7,892 nt of DNA from an uncultured Ruminiclostridium sp. (GCA_910585505.1 CAJUFF010000141.1:1-7892); one strand, 5' to 3'. Positions 1 through 6,290 are shown, counted from the stretch's first letter. A program made the numbers and translations. The notes: generated by a model from the letters alone, not told the origin.

Positions 1-40
1 AAGCCATTTTATCCACTTTTTAAAACGATATTAGTATGAC

Positions 41-54
41 ATATCATATGATAT
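41..54. promoter_or_regulatory. 14-bp perfect palindrome, possible operator
   Basis: ATATCATATGATAT reads the same on both strands. It lies about 70 bases upstream of the -35 box of the repressor gene. On the minus strand it falls between a TTGATA (-35-like) and TAATAT (-10-like) pair about 18 bases apart, so it could sit in the spacer of a leftward promoter serving a gene beyond the left edge. A symmetric site beside a helix-turn-helix repressor gene is a plausible operator, but AT-rich palindromes of this size occur by chance. No Bacillus-type LexA box (CGAAC-N4-GTTCG) is visible in positions 1-180. Confidence 0.25.
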
Positions 55-124
55 CAAGTATGTTTCCGAAAAACAAAACTTTTGCTTGAATGTTTGTATA
101 ATCACAATTTTTTTGAGATTTGTA

Positions 125-153
125 TTGACAGCTCAATTTTTTTGTGCTAAAAT
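125..153 (+). promoter_or_regulatory. Housekeeping promoter of the repressor gene
   Basis: A perfect -35 box TTGACA (125-130) is separated by exactly 17 bases from a -10 box TAAAAT (148-153). Transcription would begin near 160, giving a leader of roughly 20 bases before the ATG at 181. A second TATAAT (97-102) has no -35 partner at the right distance and is considered fortuitous. If the repressor controls itself, its operator should overlap or neighbour this stretch. Confidence 0.8.
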
Positions 154-180
154 ATAAATAAAAAACGGAAAGGGACTCAA

Positions 181-921
181 ATGAGCATCGGTGACAGAAT
201 CAAACAGCGCAGAAAAGAATTGAAGCTAACTCAGCCGAGATTGGCCGAAATAGTGGGCGTTTCCAAGGGTACCATAGGAAACTACGAAAGCAATCTTTGT
301 TCCCCCAACGAAAAAATACTGTTCAGGCTTTTTTCGGCTCTTGAATGCGACGCTAATTTTTTATACCAAGACAATATTACTCCCCAAAAAAATAAAGAAA
401 CCGAAACAAAAGCTTCCGATAAGGAAAACAAGCATATAACCCTGAAGGAGTCGGAGCTTCTTGATAAATACCGCGGGCTTGACGAACACGGGGTGAGAGT
501 GGTTGACTTTGTTATCGACGAGGAATACAGCCGATGCAGCGAAAACGAAGATGTTCCGTTTATAAAAATAAGGCACAGCTTCTACAAGGTGTCAGCGGGC
601 AGAGGATTTGATTTAGGCGACGAGGACGAGTGGGAGGAGATAGATATCCCCGACACTCCCGAATCACGGAAAGCGGATTTTGCTCTTACGATAAAGGGGG
701 ACAGCATGGAACCCGCTTACAGCGACGGCGAAATAGTGCTTGTAAAAGCTCAGTCCGCCGTCGATATAGGGGAAACTGGAATATTTGTGGTAAACGGAAG
801 CGGATACATAAAGAAAAACGGGGGGGACAGACTTATATCCGTAAACCCCGAATACGGCGATATTATTTTTTCCGAGGGAGATATAATTTCCTGCGCGGGA
901 AAGGTAATAGGCCGAGTATAA
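181..921 (+). CDS. LexA/CI-like HTH repressor with S24 self-cleavage domain
   Basis: Two-domain transcriptional repressor of 246 residues. Residues about 5-59 form an XRE-type helix-turn-helix; the segment LTQPRLAEIVGVSKGTIGNYE (16-36) covers the DNA-reading helices. Residues 60-130 are a charged Lys/Glu-rich linker. The C-terminal half is a peptidase S24/LexA-like domain: the Ala-Gly cleavage bond is probably A139-G140 in KVSAGRG, the nucleophile is S175 in KGDSMEP, and the general-base lysine is K211 (or K212) in GYIKK. In this family RecA filaments stimulate self-cleavage, which inactivates the repressor. The start is supported by AAAGGGA at 169-175, five bases before the ATG. The gene lies upstream of a Y-family polymerase in the same direction, the usual setting for an SOS-like switch. 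It is a LexA relative with an XRE-type DNA-binding domain rather than canonical LexA, so no symbol is given. A prophage-type repressor is an alternative, but no phage genes are nearby. Confidence 0.9.
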   Translation: MSIGDRIKQRRKELKLTQPRLAEIVGVSKGTIGNYESNLCSPNEKILFRLFSALECDANFLYQDNITPQKNKETETKASDKENKHITLKESELLDKYRGLDEHGVRVVDFVIDEEYSRCSENEDVPFIKIRHSFYKVSAGRGFDLGDEDEWEEIDIPDTPESRKADFALTIKGDSMEPAYSDGEIVLVKAQSAVDIGETGIFVVNGSGYIKKNGGDRLISVNPEYGDIIFSEGDIISCAGKVIGRV

Positions 922-991
922 TGATAATCATACCGAAAGGCTATTTTCATATTTTTGAGAATTTTAAAAACCTGCTGTGAGTTTTGTACAG

Positions 992-1153
992 TATTGCTCC
1001 TCCAACTAACTCTTGAAGATTTTACGTAATGAACGGCCGGAGAAAGACGAGGAAGAAAGCAACGGGAATATGCGCATATTTCAGGGATTTCTGAAAAAGT
1101 ATTTCTACAGTCGGGCAAGCAGAAAAATTCAACAGTTAGTTGAGGGAGCAATA
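992..1153. mobile_element. 162-bp MITE-like element with 26-bp inverted ends
   Basis: The left end (992-1017, beginning TATTGCTCCTCC) and the right end (1128-1153, ending GGGAGCAATA) are inverted complements matching at 23 of 26 positions. The pentamer TTTTG flanks the element at 982-986 and 1157-1161 and could be a target duplication, although a few bases separate it from the repeat ends. There is no transposase; the 110-base interior could only encode short peptides. It occupies most of the 281-base gap between the repressor and polymerase genes, so it may alter how the polymerase is transcribed. Its interior contains GGGAATA-N6-TATTTCA (1064-1083), also found with identical spacing in the element at 3033-3212. 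A large stem-loop from local duplication is the alternative explanation. Confidence 0.6.
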
Positions 1154-1205
1154 TGATTTTGAAATAACGTAAAACGGCCGAATCACGCGGAAAGGAGTCG
1201 AAGTG

Positions 1206-2477
1206 ATGAAAACCTGCCTCTGTATAGATCTTAAGTCATTTTACGCCTCGGTTGAGTGCGTGGAGCGAGGGCTTGACCCTATGACAGCCAATCTGGTTGT
1301 GGCCGACCCCGAACGCTCGGAAAAAACCGTATGTCTTGCGGTTTCGCCCGCTATGAAAGCGCTGGGGGTAAAAAATCGCTGCCGTGTTTTCGAGATACCA
1401 AAGGGGATAGAATATCTGACCGCCCCTCCGCGAATGAAAAAATATATTGACTACGCCGCAAAAATATACGGAGTGTACTTAAAATATATTTCAAAAGACG
1501 ACATTTATGTTTATTCAATAGACGAAGCGTTTATTGACGTCACGGAGTATCTTGGATATTATCGGCTTTCCCCAAAGGAAATGGCGGAGATGCTTATGGA
1601 CGCGGTGATGAAGGAGGTGGGAGTAAGAGCCGCGTGCGGAATAGGAACCAATTTATATCTGGCTAAGATAGCTCTTGACATAACCGCAAAGCATTCGGAG
1701 GATTTTATAGGCATACTTGACGAAGAAAGCTATCGGCTCACGCTATGGGATCATACGCCGCTCACCGATTTTTGGCGGATAGGACACGGCACCGAAAAAA
1801 AGCTTAACGAACACGGTCTTTTTACAATGCGCGACATTGCGCAGGCAAACGAGAATACGCTCTACCGCGTTTTCGGAATAGACGCGGAACTGCTGATAGA
1901 TCATGCGTGGGGACGCGAACCCACGGAAATATCCGATATAAAGGCCTATAAGCCGAAAACAAACTGTATTTCCAGCGGTCAGGTGCTTATGCGCGACTAT
2001 ACCAAAGACGAATGCCGGCTTATAATCCGAGAAATGATGGATCTTATCTGTCTTGAGCTGGCGGAAAAGGATACGGTCACATCATCGGTAACTCTTTATA
2101 TAGGCTACTCAAACGCGCTTAATTCCGCGGCGGCAAAGGGAACGGTATCCTTCCGGAATCCTACTTCCTCCGATAAGGAAATAATTCCGGAGGTAATAAG
2201 CCTGTACGACAGAATAACCGACGGCGACAAGCTAATGAGACGGGTAAATATCACCTGCGGCAATATCACCGCCGACGATGGAACAAGACAAATAAGCTTT
2301 TTCGATCCCGATCCCGAAAGTGATGAGAAAAACAAAAATCTTCAGAAGGCCATCGCCGCGATGAAAAAAAAGTACGGAAAAAATTCCATGCTTAAAGGAA
2401 TGAATCTGGAGGCTGCGGGAACAACAATAGAGAGGAACAAGCAGATAGGGGGGCACAAGAGCGGTGAGGGGGCGTAA
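1206..2477 (+). CDS. Y-family translesion DNA polymerase (UmuC/YqjW/UvrX-like)
   Basis: Error-prone polymerase of 423 residues that copies past damaged template bases. The palm metal ligands are visible: D8 in CIDLKSFYASVE, and D106-E107 in YSIDEAFIDVT. GIGTNLYLAK (about 145-154) follows in the palm, WRIGHGTEKKLNEHGL (about 190-205) is the thumb helix-hairpin-helix, and the little-finger domain spans roughly 245-360. RQISFFD near residue 360 fits a beta-clamp binding motif. The tail ending IGGHKSGEGA is typical of the Gram-positive YqjW/UvrX branch, so the protein appears complete. A GTG at 1203 is in frame, but the AAAGGAG at 1191-1197 is better spaced (8 bases) for the ATG at 1206. No convincing promoter was found directly upstream; transcription may come from the repressor promoter or from within the 992-1153 element. 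Genes downstream overlap or follow closely, indicating an operon. Confidence 0.93.
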   Translation: MKTCLCIDLKSFYASVECVERGLDPMTANLVVADPERSEKTVCLAVSPAMKALGVKNRCRVFEIPKGIEYLTAPPRMKKYIDYAAKIYGVYLKYISKDDIYVYSIDEAFIDVTEYLGYYRLSPKEMAEMLMDAVMKEVGVRAACGIGTNLYLAKIALDITAKHSEDFIGILDEESYRLTLWDHTPLTDFWRIGHGTEKKLNEHGLFTMRDIAQANENTLYRVFGIDAELLIDHAWGREPTEISDIKAYKPKTNCISSGQVLMRDYTKDECRLIIREMMDLICLELAEKDTVTSSVTLYIGYSNALNSAAAKGTVSFRNPTSSDKEIIPEVISLYDRITDGDKLMRRVNITCGNITADDGTRQISFFDPDPESDEKNKNLQKAIAAMKKKYGKNSMLKGMNLEAAGTTIERNKQIGGHKSGEGA

Positions 2478-2607
2478 CGATAATTTTAAAGCGCAGCTTA
2501 AACAAGCGGGATGCGGAGAACATCCGACAGCGGTTATATCAACGCGGATACAAAAACAGTATGTTATTTTCAGCAATCCAAGAAAATACCGCAGCGCATG
2601 TCGGTAA
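2464..2607 (+). CDS. Uncharacterised 47-residue protein between polymerase and YolD
   Basis: A short gene starting with GTG at 2464 and overlapping the end of the polymerase gene by 14 bases in a different frame. Its frame is closed by a stop at 2446, and this GTG is the only plausible start after it. AGGGGGG at 2447-2453 gives a ribosome site 10 bases upstream. The product is basic, with no membrane segment; it contains two cysteines near GCGEH (residues 16-20) and at residue 46, and a C-terminal block YVIFSNPRKYRSACR. Overlap with the upstream stop suggests translational coupling, and YolD begins 31 bases after its stop. I do not recognise a family. Evidence for reality is the start/Shine-Dalgarno geometry, operon fit and ordinary-looking amino-acid composition; a chance open frame of this size remains possible. 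Confidence 0.6.
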   Translation: MRGRNDNFKAQLKQAGCGEHPTAVISTRIQKQYVIFSNPRKYRSACR

Positions 2608-2638
2608 TCCAAAGCCCTTTGTGAAAGGATTGTATAAA

Positions 2639-2971
2639 ATGGGAAACAAGCCCGGAAAGCCCATGCCAATCTCCGAGAGAGCAAAGCAATTCAGCCCCTT
2701 TGCAGCCGTGGCGGGACTGGACAAAGCGCTGACGGAAACGGAAAGGGCAATGATGAAAACGGAAAAGCGCGAGTTGTCCGAGGACGATTCCGAAAAGCTT
2801 AATAAAATACTGTCGGAACTGAAAAAAGGCGATTCGGTGAAAGCGGAATATTATTGCGACGGAGAGTATTTGACGGCGGAAGGTATTGTTACCTTGCTTG
2901 ACAAGATAAACAGAATTATTAAAATAGGCGATACGGCCATTGGTTTTGACAAACTTTATATTTTGAAATAA
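2639..2971 (+). CDS. YolD-like protein
   Basis: 110-residue YolD-family protein. The family signature is clear: RAKQFSPFAAVAGLDKAL near the N-terminus (about 14-31), RELSEDDSEKLNKIL in the middle, then a beta-rich half with YYCDGEYLTAEGIVTLLD and a closing IGFDKLYILK. YolD proteins are typically encoded beside Y-family polymerases in Firmicutes and have been proposed to be a functional analogue or partner of UmuD in translesion synthesis; their biochemical role is not settled. The reading frame is open from an ATG at 2561, but that codon has no ribosome site, whereas AAAGGA at 2624-2629 lies 9 bases before the ATG at 2639, so the shorter form is chosen. It is the last gene of the polymerase operon and is followed by 503 bases of repeats. 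Confidence 0.88.
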   Translation: MGNKPGKPMPISERAKQFSPFAAVAGLDKALTETERAMMKTEKRELSEDDSEKLNKILSELKKGDSVKAEYYCDGEYLTAEGIVTLLDKINRIIKIGDTAIGFDKLYILK

Positions 2972-3032
2972 CCTTCCCTTTTAAAACTGTTGGATTAGTG
3001 ATTCGTGTGCAATCTTTAATCAATTTATAGAC

Positions 3033-3212
3033 TTAAGGCAATACCGCACAAAGATTGTCGTGCAGATGCGCATTCAGCTTTTTTGTCAGATTGTCCGAAA
3101 CGACGCGGGAATACCGGCGTATTTCAAGGAGTTTTGGGCAAAAATGACGGAAAAGATACAAGCGTATGCGCGGCAAAGCGCGCAGCGCGGTCTTTGCGCG
3201 GTGTTGCCTTAA
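3033..3212. mobile_element. 180-bp MITE-like element with 22-bp inverted ends and TTAA tips
   Basis: The left end (3033-3054, TTAAGGCAATACCGC...) and right end (3191-3212, ...GCGGTGTTGCCTTAA) are inverted complements at 20 of 22 positions. Both tips are TTAA, which may be part of the element or a 4-bp target duplication of the kind made by TTAA-specific transposases such as piggyBac relatives. No transposase is encoded, so it would need one in trans. One plus-strand frame is open across the whole element; the part from ATG 3066 to TAA 3210-3212 would give 48 residues including GIPAYFKEF. There is no good ribosome site before that ATG, so no gene is called. The interior shares a core with the element at 992-1153. 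Confidence is high that it is an inverted-repeat element, lower that it is mobile now. Confidence 0.75.
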
Positions 3213-3223
3213 ATAAAAGAAAT

Positions 3224-3262
3224 ACCGTTCGGGTATATACCCCGAACGGTAAAAACTTTTTT
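3224..3262. terminator. Bidirectional terminator-like hairpin between convergent genes
   Basis: A perfect 10-bp GC-rich stem, ACCGTTCGGG (3224-3233) with CCCGAACGGT (3241-3250), encloses a 7-base loop. On the plus strand a T6 run follows at 3257-3262 after a short A-rich spacer; on the minus strand the stem is followed by T-rich ATTTCTTTTATTT. It lies between the rightward polymerase/YolD operon and the leftward amylase gene, neither of which has a better terminator closer by, so it probably stops transcripts from both sides. The plus-strand T run starts 6 bases from the stem, later than ideal. Confidence 0.6.
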
Positions 3263-3310
3263 ACTATCCCCTCTATGGGGAGGAGAGATATTCACAGCGA
3301 TTACACTTTA

Positions 3311-3366
3311 ATACTAATTCCCGATCAATGTATAGACAAATTTTGTTGCCGATCGGGAATTAGTAT
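3311..3366. repeat. Long hairpin: 16-bp perfect inverted repeat, 24-base loop
   Basis: ATACTAATTCCCGATC (3311-3326) pairs perfectly with GATCGGGAATTAGTAT (3351-3366). No T run follows on either strand, so it is not a standard intrinsic terminator. The start of the loop continues into ATCAATGTATAGAC (3324-3337), which recurs with one change as ATCAATTTATAGAC at 3019-3032, just left of the 3033-3212 element. This suggests a dispersed palindromic repeat or a fragment of a larger, rearranged element. Confidence 0.7.
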
Positions 3367-3373
3367 AATACCG

Positions 3374-3406
3374 ATCTTTAATCAAGTGCCAGACTTGATT
3401 AAAGAT
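3374..3406. repeat. Long hairpin: 14-bp perfect inverted repeat, 5-base loop
   Basis: ATCTTTAATCAAGT (3374-3387) pairs with ACTTGATTAAAGAT (3393-3406) around GCCAG. A smaller hairpin, GTGC-TATAA-GCAC (3408-3420), abuts it. The right arm's TTGATTAAAGATTG (3395-3408) is the exact inverted complement of CAATCTTTAATCAA at 3010-3023, so copies of this motif bracket the whole 3010-3408 block. It is near the 3' end of the amylase gene and could protect or end that transcript, but lacks a T run. Confidence 0.7.
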
Positions 3407-3474
3407 TGTGCTATAAGCACTTGTTAACCGATAAAAACACTTTCAAACTTTACAATCAGTAAATAGAGTTACAA

Positions 3475-5487
3475 TTACCCCACGCCGTAAATCTTATCCG
3501 CTTCAACCACCAGTCCCGGTTCCATCGCTCCGGGAATCTGATTTGAGCCATCGGTGAAAATAATCAGAACATTGTCCCATGATTCGTCAAAGGTATAGGA
3601 ATAAAGTCCGTCTTCACCAAGCTCACAGGGAACGCCGGGCCACGGGGCTGCCTGTTTTACCGTACCGGTGCTCTCGTCATAAACATAGGCGCTGATTGTG
3701 TCCTTCCAGTCGTCGGGCTTACGGAAATATACCGTTGTGCCCGATTCAACGCTGCGCTTGCCCTGAACGGTAAAGTAAAAACTCATGACGGATAGAACAT
3801 TGCCGCTTCCGTCCTCCGATTTGAGTGTCAGCTTTAAGGGCTTTCCGTTTTCGGCACCGCTTCCTATTTCCAGCTTGTCGCCGTCGCTGAAGGGCTTATA
3901 CTCGCCGCCGTCTACGGAAAAGAAGGTCTTTCCCGCGTTTTCCGCCCTTAATGTCACGGTTACAGGCTCATTTTCGGTAAGAATAAAGCCTTCGGTATCC
4001 ACAGACATTGCTCCCAAACGATCCTTTTCAACATACCCCTCGTTATAAAGAACAACCGCGCTTTCAGCAAAGACAAGCCCGCTCAGGACTCCGTTATCAA
4101 CGGTAAATTCCGTTTCGCCGCTTATCCTGTCCACATATTTTCCGTCGGGAAGGGAAACGGCGTTGCTGAGCGTATAGCTGTATCTTCCGCCGTTTACGAT
4201 CACAAGTCCCTTTGAGCCGCGTTCGATAAGGAGAACGCTTTCCTCCTCATCGGCGTTAAAAAGCTTTTCCTTTTCCCCATTCATGGCGGTTCTGAAACGG
4301 TTTACTTCCGTCACGGTATCGTCCTTGTAAAAGGGATTGCCCATAGCGCCTATATGATTCATGGTGCCCCACATATTGCCCGATGTATTGCCGTAAGGTC
4401 TGTCAAAAAACAGGGGTGTGCCCTTTTCTCTTGCGGCAATTACAGCCCAGCCCAATATTACCTGCTTATCGGAAAGGGAGCCCGACGTGCCGTCGTTACA
4501 GTAATTATCGTGGGATTCTACCCATGTGACCGCAGTGGGATCCTCCGTATTGATTTTAAGGTCGGTGAGGGATGCGGCGTTCAGCTTTCGGGAGGATATG
4601 GCGTTTCTTACCGCCTCGCCGTATGCGCTGGCTGTGGTTCCGCCCACCGCTTTCTGGTATTCCTCAATCTTTTCCCCGTCTCCCTGAAGCACTTCTCCGT
4701 AGTTGAAAATACGGTCGGCTTCATCTATCTCGTTGGTTACCCTTTCCCAGAAATTGTTTTTTTCGGAATTAGGGTCGGTAGGGTCGGTGGGAAGACCTAT
4801 GTGCTTGGCGGTGTCGTACCTGAAGCCGTCGGCGCCGCAGGCAATGCAATCGTTGAGATATTTTATGAAATAATCCTGAAAATCCTTGTTTTCGGTATTT
4901 ACGTCAGGGAGGCCTCCCATCTGGCCGGTGGTGCATTCAAGGCGGTCGGACCAGTTAACGATTTCATTTTTTCCGTTGGCGTGATAAAGCTTATCCAGAC
5001 CGCCTACCGCGTCGATAAGTCCCTGACCCACGCTTTCAAGATCGGGGGTAGTATGATTGGGTACCACGTCCACTATCACCTTTATGCCATACCTGTGCGC
5101 TTCCTCGCACATTGCGGCAAACTCTTCCCTCGTACCCAACTGATAGTTGCCGATGGTCCAGTCGGTGGGCTGATAGTGATAATACCACTTTCCCTCACCG
5201 TTAAGCTGCATTCCGCCGTTTCCTCCAACCACACACGCGTTTACGGGAGATGTCTGAATCGCCGTAAAGCCGGCGTAAGCTATGTCCCGCATACTTTCTT
5301 TTATGGTATTGAAGGATTGGCACCATGCGTGAAAAATAACGCCGTCCGTGATTTCCGAAACCGCTTTTCCGTCCGCGCCTTCGTTATTACCGTTTCCTAC
5401 CGAGCATGCGGACGAGGAGAGGGCTATTATAAGCGCCGTCGTCAAAGCCGCTGCCGAGCTGAAGAATTTTTTCATTGAGCTTTTCAT
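3475..5487 (-). CDS. amyE: Secreted alpha-amylase, GH13 subfamily 28, with CBM26-like domain
   Basis: Extracellular starch-degrading enzyme of 670 residues that hydrolyses internal alpha-1,4-glucosidic bonds; the sequence resembles Bacillus subtilis AmyE along the catalytic barrel. Residues 1-28 are a secretion signal (KK, hydrophobic stretch, SSSAC); C28 may be lipidated, though the -3 residue is Ser rather than Leu. The four GH13 regions are intact: DVVPNH (140-145), GFRYDTAKH (221-229, nucleophile D225), acid/base E265 in NYGEVLQ, and ESHD (324-327). HAWCQSFNTIK and the IGNYQLGT stretch support subfamily 28. A beta-sandwich domain C follows, then about 100 residues of linker-like beta domain, and finally a starch-binding module at about 585-668 with VYFRKPDDW, APWPGVP and a Trp/Tyr-rich core. 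The frame is open from an ATG at 5532, but GGAGGA lies four bases before the ATG at 5487, immediately ahead of the signal peptide, so 5487 is chosen. It is a single-gene unit, convergent with the polymerase cassette. The symbol denotes homology, not proven orthology. Confidence 0.93.
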   Translation of the reverse strand: MKSSMKKFFSSAAALTTALIIALSSSACSVGNGNNEGADGKAVSEITDGVIFHAWCQSFNTIKESMRDIAYAGFTAIQTSPVNACVVGGNGGMQLNGEGKWYYHYQPTDWTIGNYQLGTREEFAAMCEEAHRYGIKVIVDVVPNHTTPDLESVGQGLIDAVGGLDKLYHANGKNEIVNWSDRLECTTGQMGGLPDVNTENKDFQDYFIKYLNDCIACGADGFRYDTAKHIGLPTDPTDPNSEKNNFWERVTNEIDEADRIFNYGEVLQGDGEKIEEYQKAVGGTTASAYGEAVRNAISSRKLNAASLTDLKINTEDPTAVTWVESHDNYCNDGTSGSLSDKQVILGWAVIAAREKGTPLFFDRPYGNTSGNMWGTMNHIGAMGNPFYKDDTVTEVNRFRTAMNGEKEKLFNADEEESVLLIERGSKGLVIVNGGRYSYTLSNAVSLPDGKYVDRISGETEFTVDNGVLSGLVFAESAVVLYNEGYVEKDRLGAMSVDTEGFILTENEPVTVTLRAENAGKTFFSVDGGEYKPFSDGDKLEIGSGAENGKPLKLTLKSEDGSGNVLSVMSFYFTVQGKRSVESGTTVYFRKPDDWKDTISAYVYDESTGTVKQAAPWPGVPCELGEDGLYSYTFDESWDNVLIIFTDGSNQIPGAMEPGLVVEADKIYGVG

Positions 5488-5570
5488 GATGTCCTCCGTT
5501 TTATTGATGACAAGCCGTGAATCCGTCTGCATAGAAATAGTGGGTGTAATATCAATGGATCCTATAATAT

Positions 5571-5598
5571 ATTATACTTGTTTTAAAAAATTTTTCAA
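5571..5598 (-). promoter_or_regulatory. Promoter of the amylase gene
   Basis: Reading the minus strand, TTGAAA (5598-5593) is followed after 16 bases by a perfect TATAAT (5576-5571). Transcription would begin around 5563, leaving a leader of about 75 bases before the ATG at 5487. No catabolite-repression (cre) site was obvious to me around it. Confidence 0.75.
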
Positions 5599-5637
5599 TA
5601 TATAAAATGCCATCCGGAAAAAATTTTTTTAAAATCC

Positions 5638-5667
5638 GAAACCTTAACGCCTTAAAAAGCGATATAT
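5638..5667 (+). promoter_or_regulatory. Possible ECF-type promoter of the sigma factor operon
   Basis: GAAACCTT (5638-5645) resembles the AAC-containing -35 element of ECF sigma promoters, and CGATATAT starts at 5660, 17 bases after GAAAC. Genes for ECF sigma factors often carry such a site because they are autoregulated. There is no housekeeping TTGACA/TATAAT pair in this gap on the plus strand. The assignment is tentative because the target sequence of this sigma factor is unknown. Confidence 0.35.
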
Positions 5668-5720
5668 AGGGTGAGAGACAAAAATCTCATACCAAAAATT
5701 TCGGAATGAAAGGAACTGTT

Positions 5721-6290
5721 ATGAACAGCATTGAAGACAAGGACATTGTGGAAATGTTTTTGGCGCGAAACGAGAACGCCATTGCGGAAAGCAGAAAAAA
5801 ATACGGCGCGAAGCTCCAAAGGATATCATATAACATAACCGCCGACCGCTCCGCCGCCGAAGAGGTAGAAAACGACACTTATTTTACGGCATGGAAAAGT
5901 ATCCCGCCAAAAGAACCGTATACTTATTTTTATGCTTTTCTGGCGAGAATAGCGCGGAATATTTCACTGAGCCTTTGCCGCAGCAGAAGCAGACTGAAAA
6001 GAAACGCCCATATTGTGGAGCTGTCAGAGGAAATGGAGCAGTGTATTCCATCGGACGAGAATATAGCGGACAAGCTGGACGGCGATATTTTAGCCGAAAA
6101 GATAAGCGGATTTCTGATGACGAAATCCGAAGAGAAACGCGGAATTTTTATGCGCCGCTATTGGTTTTTGGACTCGATGGAAAGCATATCCAAGCGCTTC
6201 GGTCTTAAGGAGAGCAATGTAAAAACCGTATTGTTCAGGCTCAGAAACGAGCTGAAAGAATATCTTGAAAGAGAGGGTTACAATTTATGA
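5721..6290 (+). CDS. ECF-like RNA polymerase sigma factor
   Basis: 189-residue sigma-70 family protein with only regions 2 and 4, the architecture of extracytoplasmic-function sigma factors. Region 2 occupies about residues 10-90, including NITADRSAAEEVENDTYFTAW and the core-binding/-10-reading helix around YFYAFLARIARNISL. Region 4 spans about 122-185, with a -35-reading helix-turn-helix in MESISKRFGLKESNVKTVLF (153-172). An in-frame ATG exists at 5706, but AAAGGA at 5709-5714 lies inside that extension and six bases before the ATG at 5721, which is therefore chosen. The stop codon overlaps the start of the next gene by four bases (ATGA), indicating coupled translation with a membrane partner that probably controls it. 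The regulated genes cannot be told from this window; the divergent amylase has a housekeeping-like promoter instead. Confidence 0.87.
   Translation: MNSIEDKDIVEMFLARNENAIAESRKKYGAKLQRISYNITADRSAAEEVENDTYFTAWKSIPPKEPYTYFYAFLARIARNISLSLCRSRSRLKRNAHIVELSEEMEQCIPSDENIADKLDGDILAEKISGFLMTKSEEKRGIFMRRYWFLDSMESISKRFGLKESNVKTVLFRLRNELKEYLEREGYNL

Noticed and set aside
1013..1156. 47-codon frame (TTG start) inside the 162-bp element
   Set aside because: No Shine-Dalgarno sequence before the TTG, and the frame is formed largely by the inverted repeat arms.
2561..2638. Upstream ATG extension of the YolD-like protein
   Set aside because: No ribosome site at 2561 and the extra 26 residues lie outside the family; a good AAAGGA site precedes the ATG at 2639.
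3066..3212. 48-codon frame within the 180-bp element
   Set aside because: Open and with an interesting GIPAYFKEF core, but without a usable ribosome site; kept as part of the element rather than called as a gene.
3083..3427. 114-codon open frame running from the MITE-like element through the hairpins
   Set aside because: It crosses inverted repeats and a terminator-like stem, lacks a ribosome site and resembles no protein; it is better explained as chance.
4354..5478. 374-codon open frame on the plus strand opposite the amylase gene
   Set aside because: It is an antisense shadow of a gene with complete GH13 motifs; the translation is low in charged residues and has no recognisable motif, and there is no ribosome site before its ATG.
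5488..5532. 15-residue N-terminal extension of the amylase
   Set aside because: It would bury the signal peptide, and GGAGGA directly precedes the ATG at 5487.
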